DNA of 35,620 nt, taken from an uncultured Acetatifactor sp. Its GTDB lineage: Bacteria > Bacillota > Clostridia > Lachnospirales > Lachnospiraceae. The position numbers were made by a program, and so were the translations under genes. Below, piece by piece: positions 8,176 through 15,700 of this stretch. Location: the NCBI GenBank assembly GCA_910577185.1, contig CAJTLR010000005.1:62213-97832 (forward strand), given 5' to 3'. Positions within the stretch are counted from its first letter, which is position 1, and every line of letters begins with the position of its first letter. Below the pieces are notes generated by a model, which saw only the letters and a list, made by a program, of their open reading frames with translations, was not told where the DNA came from and ran no database searches.

Positions 8176-8412
8176 TTACTGCACTACGATATAGGGCTTT
8201 AATAACTCCAGAACTTCGTCGGCGCCCTCTTCAGAATGGATGTTCAGATCGATGGGTTTGGACAAGTCCAGACTGAAAATACCCATAATGGACTTGGCGT
8301 CCACCACATATCTGCCGGAAACCAGATCAAAGTCATAGTCAAATTTGGATATGTCGTTTACAAAGGACTTTACTTTGTCAATGGAATTTAAAAAAATCTG
8401 TACTGTTTTCAT
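8176..8412 (-). CDS. HPr-like protein lacking the phosphorylatable histidine
   Basis: 78 residues with the HPr fold pattern: an N-terminal beta strand (MKTVQIFLNS), then a helix, and the strongly conserved DAKSIMGIFSLDL (38-50) that in HPr carries regulatory Ser46 (here S41). The GLHARPA segment with the PTS histidine is missing and replaced by a shorter SIDKVKSFV. The protein therefore cannot pass phosphate in the sugar PTS; retention of the Ser site recalls Crh of Bacillus, a regulatory HPr homologue. GGAGG lies just before the ATG. The gene is monocistronic, on the opposite strand from its neighbours and with a strong promoter of its own. Confidence 0.8.
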   Translation of the reverse strand: MKTVQIFLNSIDKVKSFVNDISKFDYDFDLVSGRYVVDAKSIMGIFSLDLSKPIDLNIHSEEGADEVLELLKPYIVVQ

Positions 8413-8416
8413 TTTG

Positions 8417-8444
8417 TTGCCTCCTTCATATATCAGCCTATAGT
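8417..8444 (+). promoter_or_regulatory. possible promoter of mtaB
   Basis: TTGCCT (8417-8422), 16 bp spacer, TATAGT (8439-8444), pointing towards mtaB. It overlaps the divergent promoter of the HPr-like gene and its ribosome binding site. Moderate match only. Confidence 0.4.
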
Positions 8445-8448
8445 CAAC

Positions 8449-8477
8449 ATATTAATGGGTGCAGGGATAAAAGTCAA
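8449..8477 (-). promoter_or_regulatory. sigma-A promoter of the HPr-like gene
   Basis: On the reverse strand, TTGACT (8477-8472) and TAATAT (8454-8449) are separated by exactly 17 bp, giving a leader of about 30 nt before the reverse-strand ATG at 8412. Confidence 0.65.
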
Positions 8478-8511
8478 GGCGAAAACAGTACAAAAAATGT
8501 GAGGGATAAGC

Positions 8512-9882
8512 GTGAAAAATGTTGCATTGTATAACCTGGGCTGCAAAGTGAATTCCTATGAAATGGAAGTGATGAGGCAGAGTCTTCAGGAGAGAGGTTA
8601 TCAGATTGTTCCTTTTGACGGGACTGCCGACATATATATTGTAAATACATGTACCGTCACCAATATTGCGGACAGGAAAAGCAGACAGATACTTCACCGG
8701 GCAAAACAGCTCAATCCCCGCGGGGTGGTGGTGGCGGTGGGATGCTATGTGCAGGCGGGAGACCGGACTGCGCGCAGGGATGAATGCATTGACCTGGCCA
8801 TTGGAAACAACCGGAAAAAAGATATTGCGGATCTTCTGGAAGCTTTTCTGGAGGATAGAAACAGGAACAGTGCGGTCATTGATATTAACGGCTCCTGCGG
8901 GTATGAAGAGACGCAGCTGAAATCATCCATGGAACACACCAGGGCATATATCAAGATTCAGGACGGCTGTAATCAGTTTTGTTCCTACTGCGCGATTCCA
9001 TATGTCAGGGGGAGGGTCCGCAGCCGCAGGCCGGAGGATATTCTCCGGGAAATCCGGGGGCTGGCAGCTGCGGGATACAGGGAAGTGGTTCTCACGGGCA
9101 TTCACATCAGCTCTTACGGAATTGACTTTGCCGGGGGTAGGGATGCCGGATGCAGTGAAAACGAAAGTTATTCCGGGTATGAGGGCAGCAGCGGGCTGGT
9201 GCGTCTGGCAGAACAGATTCAGGAGATCCCGGGCCTGGAGAGGATACGGCTGGGTTCCCTGGAGCCCCGGATTATGACGCCGGAAAATGTGCGGCGTCTG
9301 GCAGAAATCCCCAGACTGTGTCCCCATTTTCATCTTTCCCTCCAGAGTGGCTGTGATACTGTGTTAAAAAGAATGAATAGACATTACACTGCCGGGGAAT
9401 ACTATTCCTGTGTAGAAAGGCTGAGGCAGTTTTTCCGGGAACCGGCCATAACCACGGATGTGATTGTGGGGTTTCCCGGGGAAACGGAAGAGGAGTTTCT
9501 CCGGACAAAGGCGTTTTTGGAAAAGGTATGTTTTTATGAAATGCATGTGTTCAAATATTCCAGACGGGCAGGGACAGCGGCGGACAAAATGCCCGGTCAG
9601 GTGCCGGAACAGACAAAAATACACCGCAGCGCCGAACTGCTGGAACTGACCGCACGGCAGGCGAAATTGTTCCGCGGACGTTACATAGGACAGGAGGCAG
9701 AAGTGCTTTTGGAGGAAACCCGGGAGATGGGGAACCGCATATTGCGGGTGGGACATACGGGAGACTATGTAAAAATTGCCGTGGATGTGACAAATGAAGC
9801 GGAGGGGGAAAGGACAATGCCGGTAAACAGTTTAGTGAAGGTGCCGGTAAAGGAATTTCTCACAGACGAAATCCTGATATAA
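8512..9882 (+). CDS. mtaB: tRNA (t6A37) methylthiotransferase MtaB
   Basis: 456 residues, radical-SAM methylthiotransferase. The N-terminal UPF0004 domain binds the auxiliary cluster through C11 (LGCKVN), C47 (NTCTVT) and C78 (VGCYVQ); the radical-SAM cluster ligands are C153, C157 and C160 (CNQFCSYC); a TRAM-like domain ends the protein. The LGCKVN...NTCTVTN signature separates MtaB (YqeV) from MiaB and RimO. It converts t6A37 to ms2t6A37 in tRNAs reading ANN codons. The start is GTG 8512 behind GAGGG. In Bacillus mtaB directly follows prmA-rsmE; here the desulfurase/thiI pair and the HPr-like gene lie between. Confidence 0.95.
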   Translation: MKNVALYNLGCKVNSYEMEVMRQSLQERGYQIVPFDGTADIYIVNTCTVTNIADRKSRQILHRAKQLNPRGVVVAVGCYVQAGDRTARRDECIDLAIGNNRKKDIADLLEAFLEDRNRNSAVIDINGSCGYEETQLKSSMEHTRAYIKIQDGCNQFCSYCAIPYVRGRVRSRRPEDILREIRGLAAAGYREVVLTGIHISSYGIDFAGGRDAGCSENESYSGYEGSSGLVRLAEQIQEIPGLERIRLGSLEPRIMTPENVRRLAEIPRLCPHFHLSLQSGCDTVLKRMNRHYTAGEYYSCVERLRQFFREPAITTDVIVGFPGETEEEFLRTKAFLEKVCFYEMHVFKYSRRAGTAADKMPGQVPEQTKIHRSAELLELTARQAKLFRGRYIGQEAEVLLEETREMGNRILRVGHTGDYVKIAVDVTNEAEGERTMPVNSLVKVPVKEFLTDEILI

Positions 9883-9893
9883 GGCCGGAACAC

Positions 9894-9922
9894 TTGAATT
9901 TTCCGGGCAAATGAGTTATATT
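9894..9922 (+). promoter_or_regulatory. sigma-A promoter of the ireB-ruvX operon
   Basis: TTGAAT (9894-9899), 17 bp spacer, TATATT (9917-9922). The leader to ireB is about 75 nt and contains a weak GGGG...CCCC hairpin. Confidence 0.6.
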
Positions 9923-10001
9923 AATAAAAGCAATGTTGGTATCGTGAGGGTAGAAGCAATCGGGGCCATAAGTGTCTCCCCTGCAGTATGGAGGTTAAGG
10001 T

Positions 10002-10265
10002 ATGCAGAATTTGGAAAATACACAATACTTCAAGGTAGACTCAGAGCCGGAAAGAGGGGCGAAGGCTGTACTGTCTGCCGTATATGAAGCACTGACGGAA
10101 AAGGGTTACAATCCGGTAAACCAGATCGTGGGATACATTATGAGCGGGGATCCGACCTATATTACCTGCCATAAAAATGCCCGCAGCATGATTATGAAAG
10201 TGGAACGGGACGAGCTGGTGGAGGAATTGCTGACGGAGTACATTCACACAAAAGAGTGGGAGTAA
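10002..10265 (+). CDS. ireB: IreB family regulatory phosphoprotein (UPF0297)
   Basis: 87 residues, full length for the family, with the typical core KGYNPVNQIVGYIMSGDPTYIT and the following ARSMI. In Enterococcus IreB is a substrate of the PASTA kinase IreK, and its phosphorylation affects intrinsic cephalosporin resistance; elsewhere the role is inferred. The Thr residues near the N-terminus that are phosphorylated there may correspond to T7 here, but this is uncertain. The gene heads the conserved ireB-ruvX-DUF1292 cluster (yrzL-yrrK-yrzB in Bacillus). GGAGG precedes the ATG. Confidence 0.93.
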   Translation: MQNLENTQYFKVDSEPERGAKAVLSAVYEALTEKGYNPVNQIVGYIMSGDPTYITCHKNARSMIMKVERDELVEELLTEYIHTKEWE

Positions 10266-10266
10266 T

Positions 10267-10752
10267 ATGATGCGTATTATGGGGCTTGATTTTGGTTCCA
10301 AAACAGTGGGGGTGGCTGTCAGCGACAGCCTGCTTCTGACGGCCCAGGCACTGGAGATTATCCGCCGTAAGGAGGAAAATAAACTGCGCCGGACGCTGGC
10401 GAGAATCGAAGAACTGATATTGGAGTACGATGTAGAGGAAATTGTGCTGGGGGCGCCAAAGAATATGAACGCCACGGAAGGGGAACGTGTGGCGCTGACA
10501 CAGGAATTTCGTGAAAAACTGGAACGCAGGACCGGTCTGCCGGTCATCATGTGGGACGAGCGTCTCACGACCGTGGCGGCAAACAAGACTATGATGGAAG
10601 CCGGAATCCGGCGGGAAAACAGAAAAGAATATGTGGACAAGATCGCGGCATCCCTGATTCTGCAGGGATATCTGGACTGCCGCAGTCTGCGCGAAGCACA
10701 GAACGGAAAAAGTGAAGCGGCAGACCAGAGGGTGTATGCATGGAAAAATTAG
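10267..10752 (+). CDS. ruvX: Holliday junction resolvase-like / pre-16S rRNA nuclease YqgF
   Basis: 161 residues with the RNase H-like fold of YqgF: MGLDFGSKTVGVAVSD at the N-terminus (catalytic Asp), VLGAPKNMN, MWDERLTT and EYVDKIAASLILQGYLD near the C-terminus. Biochemically linked to 16S rRNA 5'-end maturation and, by fold, to Holliday junction resolution. It starts one base after the ireB stop (ATGATG, either codon possible). The C-terminus runs about 20 residues past the usual end and overlaps the next gene by 13 bp. Confidence 0.95.
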   Translation: MMRIMGLDFGSKTVGVAVSDSLLLTAQALEIIRRKEENKLRRTLARIEELILEYDVEEIVLGAPKNMNATEGERVALTQEFREKLERRTGLPVIMWDERLTTVAANKTMMEAGIRRENRKEYVDKIAASLILQGYLDCRSLREAQNGKSEAADQRVYAWKN

Positions 10753-11006
10753 AGAAGATTGTTTTTAACCCTGATCAGGAAAATCCGGAGGGTTTTTATG
10801 TGCTGGAACAGACCAGAATCGGCGGAAATAATTATATTCTGGTGACTGACTGTGAGGAAGGCGACGGGGAAGCCCTGATATTAAAGGATATTTCCGAGGA
10901 CGGGGAAGAGGAAGGCGTGTATGTTCCCGTAACGGAAGAGGAGGAACTTGCCGCGGTGGCGGATGTGTTTGAGAACATGCTGGATGATGTGGAGCTGGTA
11001 GACTAA
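10740..11006 (+). CDS. DUF1292 family protein (YrzB-like)
   Basis: 88 residues, very acidic, with the DUF1292 pattern NYILVTD...ALILKDI...YVPVTEEEELAAVADVFENML. Function unknown; it is almost always encoded next to ruvX, and here overlaps its end. Probably cytoplasmic and soluble. Confidence 0.9.
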   Translation: MEKLEKIVFNPDQENPEGFYVLEQTRIGGNNYILVTDCEEGDGEALILKDISEDGEEEGVYVPVTEEEELAAVADVFENMLDDVELVD

Positions 11007-11031
11007 AGAGTAGCCGGGCCGGCACAGGGAC

Positions 11032-11502
11032 ATGGCAGCGCACATGAATGAATTCAGGGAGCTATTAAGGGACAAGGGACTGAAAGTTACCCGTCAGAGA
11101 CTGAAAGTGCTTGCGGCAATCGCGTCAAAGCCGAAAGAGCATCTGACGGCAGAAGAAATATTTGAGCTTGTAAAAGTGGACTGTCCGGATATCGGGCTGG
11201 CCACTGTTTATAGAACCATACAATTGCTGAATGAGCTGCGTCTGATTGACCGGGTTAATTTTGATGACGGATATGTGCGCTATGAGATGGGGAACGCCAT
11301 GGACAGCGGACAGAGACACCGGCATCATCATTTAATCTGTATCAAATGCGGTAGGGTGATTTCCTTCCGGGAAGATCTGCTGGAGGGGCTGGAGGGAAAA
11401 ATCGCCGCGACCACCGGATTTCGTGTTGTGAATCACGAGGTTAAGCTCTATGGGATTTGTGTAGAATGTGGAGGTAATTTGATTGAAGAAAAAAGAGAAT
11501 AA
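11032..11502 (+). CDS. Fur family transcriptional regulator
   Basis: 156 residues. Winged-helix DNA-binding domain (about 8-85) with KVTRQRLKVLAAI and DIGLATVYRTIQLL, then a dimerisation domain with the metal-binding HRHHHLIC. Two CxxC pairs (CIKC and CVEC) form the structural zinc site. The set fits Fur/PerR/Zur proteins, but the sequence alone does not tell which metal is sensed. The spacing to the DUF1292 gene is 25 bp, so it may be cotranscribed. The ATG at 11044 is an alternative start. It overlaps rnj by 20 bp, an unusual link of a metal regulator with an RNase. Confidence 0.92.
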   Translation: MAAHMNEFRELLRDKGLKVTRQRLKVLAAIASKPKEHLTAEEIFELVKVDCPDIGLATVYRTIQLLNELRLIDRVNFDDGYVRYEMGNAMDSGQRHRHHHLICIKCGRVISFREDLLEGLEGKIAATTGFRVVNHEVKLYGICVECGGNLIEEKRE

Positions 11503-13156
11503 GAGCAGTTCCGGGCTGAAAGTGATCCCGCTGGGGGGCCTGGAACAGATTGGCATGAACATTACTGCTTTCGAGTACGGAGACAGTATTGTTGTGGTAG
11601 ACTGCGGTCTGTCATTTCCGGCTGACGATATGCTGGGAATCGATCTTGTCATTCCTGATGTGACATATCTGAAGGATAATATTGACAAGGTGAAAGGCTT
11701 TGTGATCACCCACGGCCATGAGGACCACATCGGGGCGCTTCCCTATGTGCTCCGGGAGATTAACGCACCCCTTTATGCCACGAGGCTGACCATGGGGATC
11801 ATTGAAAACAAACTGAAGGAACATGAACTGACCAAATCCGTCAAACGGAAAGTGGTGAAGTTCGGTCAGTCCATCAATATGGGCCAGCTCAGGGTAGAGT
11901 TTATCAAGACAAACCACAGTATTGTGGACGCGGCGGCCCTGGCCATTTATTCCCCTGCCGGCGTGGTGGTGCATACAGGGGATTTCAAAGTGGACTACAC
12001 CCCTGTATTCGGGGATGCCATAGATCTGCAGCGTTTTGCGGAGCTTGGAAAAAAGGGCGTGCTTGCGCTGATGTGTGATTCCACCAATGCGGAGCGGCCC
12101 GGATTTACTCCCTCCGAAAGAACCGTGGGAACTACTTTTGACACTTTATTTGAAGAACATAAGAATACGAGGATTTTTGTGGCTACATTTGCTTCCAATG
12201 TTGACCGTGTCCAGCAGATTATCAATTCCGCGTATAAGTTCGGACGCAAGGTATGTGTGGAAGGGCGCAGCATGGTCAGCATTATAGAGACTGCCAGGAA
12301 TCTGGGCTGCATCAGCATTCCGGACAATACCCTCATTGAGATAGAGCAGATGAAGGACTATCCCAGTGAAAAGCAGGTGATTATCACCACGGGCAGCCAG
12401 GGGGAGAGCATGGCAGCCTTAAGCCGCATGGCGGGAGGCATGCACCGGAAGATCACCATCGGGGCGGGAGATACGGTTATTTTTTCTTCCAATCCCATTC
12501 CGGGCAATGAGAAGTCAGTGACCAAGGTGATCAATGAACTGATCCGCAAAGGGGCGGATGTGATTTTCCAGGATGCCCATGTGTCGGGACATGCCTGCCA
12601 GGAAGAGATAAAGCTGATTTATTCCCTGATCCGGCCCAAATACGCCGTGCCAGTGCATGGGGAGATCAAACATCTGAAGGCGCAGGCAAAGATTGCACAG
12701 AGTCTGGGAATTGAGAAAGAAAATATTTTTGTACTTTCTTCCGGGGATGTGCTGGAAATGAGCGAGGAGAAGGCGCAGGTTACCGGAAGGGTTCCGGTAG
12801 GCGCGATTCTCGTGGATGGCCTGGGGGTGGGAGACGTTGGGAACGTGGTGCTCCGTGACCGCCAGCATCTGGCAGAGGACGGCATTATGGTGGTGGTTAT
12901 GAGCCTGGACCGGGCAGAAGGGCAGCTGGTAGCAGGGCCTGACATTGTGTCCAGGGGATTTGTATATGTGAAGGAGTCGGATGAACTGATTGAGGAAGCG
13001 CGCCAGACCGTGGATGATGCCCTTCAGAGATGCCTGGACAGAGGCATCACGGACTGGGGAAAATTAAAGAATACCACCAAGGACACCCTGGGGGACTATG
13101 TATGGAAGCGGACTAAGAGACGTCCCATGATCCTGCCGATTATTATGGAAGTATAA
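11483..13156 (+). CDS. rnj: ribonuclease J
   Basis: 557 residues, metallo-beta-lactamase/beta-CASP ribonuclease. Visible: LGGLEQIGMN, the zinc motif HGHEDH at 77-82, VHTGDFKVD, CDSTNAERPGFTPSE, the beta-CASP segments, and HVSGHACQEE. It performs 5'-to-3' exonucleolytic and endonucleolytic turnover of mRNA and rRNA processing. The start is TTG 11483: GGAGG at 11470-11474 is ideally spaced, no ATG is available before the conserved core, and the start lies inside the fur gene. Translational coupling to fur is likely. Confidence 0.95.
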   Translation: MKKKENKSSSGLKVIPLGGLEQIGMNITAFEYGDSIVVVDCGLSFPADDMLGIDLVIPDVTYLKDNIDKVKGFVITHGHEDHIGALPYVLREINAPLYATRLTMGIIENKLKEHELTKSVKRKVVKFGQSINMGQLRVEFIKTNHSIVDAAALAIYSPAGVVVHTGDFKVDYTPVFGDAIDLQRFAELGKKGVLALMCDSTNAERPGFTPSERTVGTTFDTLFEEHKNTRIFVATFASNVDRVQQIINSAYKFGRKVCVEGRSMVSIIETARNLGCISIPDNTLIEIEQMKDYPSEKQVIITTGSQGESMAALSRMAGGMHRKITIGAGDTVIFSSNPIPGNEKSVTKVINELIRKGADVIFQDAHVSGHACQEEIKLIYSLIRPKYAVPVHGEIKHLKAQAKIAQSLGIEKENIFVLSSGDVLEMSEEKAQVTGRVPVGAILVDGLGVGDVGNVVLRDRQHLAEDGIMVVVMSLDRAEGQLVAGPDIVSRGFVYVKESDELIEEARQTVDDALQRCLDRGITDWGKLKNTTKDTLGDYVWKRTKRRPMILPIIMEV

Positions 13157-13259
13157 GCCGGACAAAGGCAGAAGCAGACATCTTTGAAAAACCATGGTTT
13201 GGAAAGAAAGTATGTACAAGCCGGTTTTGAGCCGCAAGAGGCGGTATGGGAGATTAAAT

Positions 13260-13652
13260 ATGAAAGTAATGAGCATAATAGGCGCCGTTGCCGGTGCGAT
13301 TTTCAGGGTTGTGGCGGCCATTGCGGCGGTATATCTGATTTATCAGGGATCCGGAATCTGCTATGACTATGGATACCGCATCTTTACGGAGCCTGCCGTT
13401 TCTCCCGGGCAGGGCAGGACTGTGACAGTATCCGTGACGGAGGAGATGTCTCCTTTCGATATCGGAGAGCTGTTTGAGAGCAGAGGCCTTGTGCGGGATG
13501 CGAAACTTTTTGTGCTGCAGTATTATCTTTCGGAGTATACAAAGGATGTAGGCCCCGGAACATTTGAACTGAGTACTGCCATGACGGCAGAAGAAATGAT
13601 GGCGGCCATGGTGGTGGAAAAGGAAGATCCGGAGGAAGAGACGGAAGAGTGA
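13260..13652 (+). CDS. truncated MltG/YceG-like protein (N-terminal anchor and LysM-like subdomain only)
   Basis: 130 residues from ATG 13260, chosen because GGGAG sits 7 bp upstream; the frame runs back to 13194, but the added residues look non-coding. One membrane segment (about 5-28) is followed by an ectodomain with VTVSVTEEMSPFDIGELFESRGLV, AKLFVLQYYL and VGPGTFELSTAMTAEEMMAAM, matching the LysM-like subdomain at the N-terminus of the endolytic transglycosylase MltG. The catalytic YceG domain (about 200 residues) is absent and an acidic tail ends the protein. It sits where mltG (yrrL) sits in Bacillus, between the DUF1292 gene and trmR. The ending is clean and overlaps the earliest possible trmR start, so it is not an obvious pseudogene. 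Confidence 0.8.
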   Translation: MKVMSIIGAVAGAIFRVVAAIAAVYLIYQGSGICYDYGYRIFTEPAVSPGQGRTVTVSVTEEMSPFDIGELFESRGLVRDAKLFVLQYYLSEYTKDVGPGTFELSTAMTAEEMMAAMVVEKEDPEEETEE

Positions 13653-13672
13653 CAGGCCGGAGCGGGTGCGAT

Positions 13673-14323
13673 ATGATCATAGATGAAAGAATGACGGCCT
13701 ATATTGACTCTCTGGACAGGGGAAATACGCCCTTTCTGAATGAAATTGAAAAATATGCCCTGGAAAACCAGATTCCGGTGGTGCGGAAATCCATGCAGAG
13801 TCTGTTGAAATTTCTTATGGCGTTTTTTAAGCCTGTGGCAGTTCTGGAAGTGGGAACTGCCATTGGCTTTTCGTCGTTACTGATGAGCGAGTACGGTCCG
13901 CCGGGCTGCCATGTGACGACCATAGAAAAGTATGAAAAAAGAATCCCGGCAGCAAGGGAAAATTTTCGCCGGGCGGGAAAAGAGGCGCAGATCACACTGC
14001 TGGAAGGGGATGCGGCAGAGATTCTGAAAACCCTGCCGGGGCCCTATGACATGATTTTCATGGATGCCGCCAAAGGCCAGTATATTCATTTTCTGCCGGA
14101 AGTGCTGAGGATTCTGCGGCCGGGAGGACTTCTGGTATCGGACAATGTACTCCAGGATGGGGATGTGGTTCAGTCGCGATTTGCGGTACAGAGACGAAAC
14201 CGGACCATACATGCCAGAATGCGGGAGTATTTATACGAACTGAAGCATCATCCCCAACTGGAGACGGCGGTGCTGCCGGTGGGGGACGGGGTGACACTGA
14301 GTGTCAAAATCGAAAAGGCATAA
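13673..14323 (+). CDS. trmR: tRNA 5-hydroxyuridine methyltransferase TrmR (O-methyltransferase)
   Basis: 216 residues from ATG 13673 (GTG 13649 is possible, but the family starts at the MIIDERM region). Class I SAM O-methyltransferase: VLEVGTAIGFSS (motif I), DMIFMDAAKGQY, GGLLVSDNVL and the C-terminal VLPVGDGVTLSVK, which closely parallels Bacillus YrrM/TrmR. TrmR methylates 5-hydroxyuridine at tRNA position 34 to 5-methoxyuridine. The U32 protein that helps make the hydroxyuridine is encoded directly downstream, which strongly supports TrmR over a catechol methyltransferase. Confidence 0.9.
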   Translation: MIIDERMTAYIDSLDRGNTPFLNEIEKYALENQIPVVRKSMQSLLKFLMAFFKPVAVLEVGTAIGFSSLLMSEYGPPGCHVTTIEKYEKRIPAARENFRRAGKEAQITLLEGDAAEILKTLPGPYDMIFMDAAKGQYIHFLPEVLRILRPGGLLVSDNVLQDGDVVQSRFAVQRRNRTIHARMREYLYELKHHPQLETAVLPVGDGVTLSVKIEKA

Positions 14324-14361
14324 AAGAGTTTCCGCAAAAGCGGGGGAGAGGGTGAACGGGA

Positions 14362-15657
14362 TTGCGTGACAGAAGGAAGCCGGAGCTGCTGATTCCGGCA
14401 GGAAGTCTGGAAGTGTTGAAAACAGCGGTGTTTTTTGGTGCGGATGCGGTCTACATCGGAGGAGAAGCTTTCGGACTGCGGGCAAAGGCGAAAAATTTTT
14501 CCGGACAGGAGATGGCGGAAGGGATTGCTTTTGCCCATGCCCACGGCGTGAAGGTTTATGTCACGGCGAATATTCTTGCCCACAATGACGACCTTGAGGG
14601 GGCGGCGGAATATTTTGGGGAGCTGCGGGACATGAAGCCGGAGACCTGCGATGCCCTGATTATCTCGGATCCGGGAATGTTTGCCATAGCCAGGGAAGTG
14701 TGGCCCCGGGCAGAGATTCATATTTCCACCCAGGCCAACAATACCAATTACGGGACCTACCGGTTCTGGTGGGAGCAGGGGGCAAAGCGGGTGGTATCGG
14801 CCAGGGAACTGTCCCTGCAGGAGATCCGCACCATCCGCGAACATATTCCGGATGAGATGGAAATCGAAAGTTTTGTCCAGGGATCCATGTGTATTTCTTA
14901 TTCCGGGCGCTGCCTGCTGAGCAATTATTTTACGGGAAGGGATGCCAACCAGGGAGCCTGCACACATCCCTGCCGCTGGAAATATGCGGTGGTGGAGGAG
15001 ACAAGGCCGGGAGAGTATCTGCCGGTATATGAGAATGAACGCGGGACATATATTTTTAATTCCAAAGATTTGTGTATGATAGAACATATACCGGAGCTGG
15101 TGGAAGCCGGGATCGACAGTCTGAAAATCGAAGGACGCATGAAGACTGCCCTGTATGTGGCTACCATGGCCAGAACCTACCGCAGGGCCATAGACGATTT
15201 CTTTATCTCGGAAGAGAATTATTACGCCCATATGGACTGGTACAGATCCGAGATTTCAAAATGTACCTATCGTCAGTTTACCACGGGATTTTATTTTGGG
15301 AAACCTACGGAAGAAACACAGATTTATGATAACAGTACCTATGTCAGCGAGTACATTTACCTGGGAATGGTGGATGCGGTGACAGACGCACTGCCCTGGC
15401 AGAAAGAAGGGGAGGATATGGCATGCCCTGGGACAGACAACGCCTGTCTGGCACGTTTCGAGCAGAGGAATAAGTTTTCTGTGGGGGATACTATTGAGAT
15501 CATGAAACCGGACGGGCAGAATGAGCCGGTGGTGGCAGAAGCCATGTATCATGAAGACGGGGAACCGGTGGAGAGCTGTCCCCATGCCAGGCAGGTTTTG
15601 TGGGTGAAACTGTCCGGAAGGGCAAAACCCGGCGATCTGCTGAGGCGGGAAGCCTGA
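14362..15657 (+). CDS. U32 family peptidase-like tRNA hydroxylation protein (TrhP/YrrO-like)
   Basis: 431 residues. N-terminal KPELLIPAGSLEVL and AVYIGGEAFGLRA, then the U32 signature ESFVQGSMCISYSGRCLLSNYFTGRDANQGACTHPCRW in two blocks (cysteines probably bind an Fe-S cluster), and DSLKIEGRMKTALYVA. U32 proteins of this type (TrhP/YrrN-YrrO) take part in prephenate-dependent 5-hydroxylation of tRNA U34, the step before TrmR. Bacillus uses two proteins, while here only one is present. The start is TTG 14362 behind GAGAGG; no other start would keep the conserved N-terminus. Confidence 0.9.
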   Translation: MRDRRKPELLIPAGSLEVLKTAVFFGADAVYIGGEAFGLRAKAKNFSGQEMAEGIAFAHAHGVKVYVTANILAHNDDLEGAAEYFGELRDMKPETCDALIISDPGMFAIAREVWPRAEIHISTQANNTNYGTYRFWWEQGAKRVVSARELSLQEIRTIREHIPDEMEIESFVQGSMCISYSGRCLLSNYFTGRDANQGACTHPCRWKYAVVEETRPGEYLPVYENERGTYIFNSKDLCMIEHIPELVEAGIDSLKIEGRMKTALYVATMARTYRRAIDDFFISEENYYAHMDWYRSEISKCTYRQFTTGFYFGKPTEETQIYDNSTYVSEYIYLGMVDAVTDALPWQKEGEDMACPGTDNACLARFEQRNKFSVGDTIEIMKPDGQNEPVVAEAMYHEDGEPVESCPHARQVLWVKLSGRAKPGDLLRREA

Positions 15658-15700
15658 AAGAACATTGTCCACTGGATTTATACAAAAAGAGAGGGAAAAG

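Noticed and set aside
14248..15231. 327-codon reverse-strand open frame over the trmR/U32 region
   Set aside because: Antisense shadow of the U32 gene without family features.
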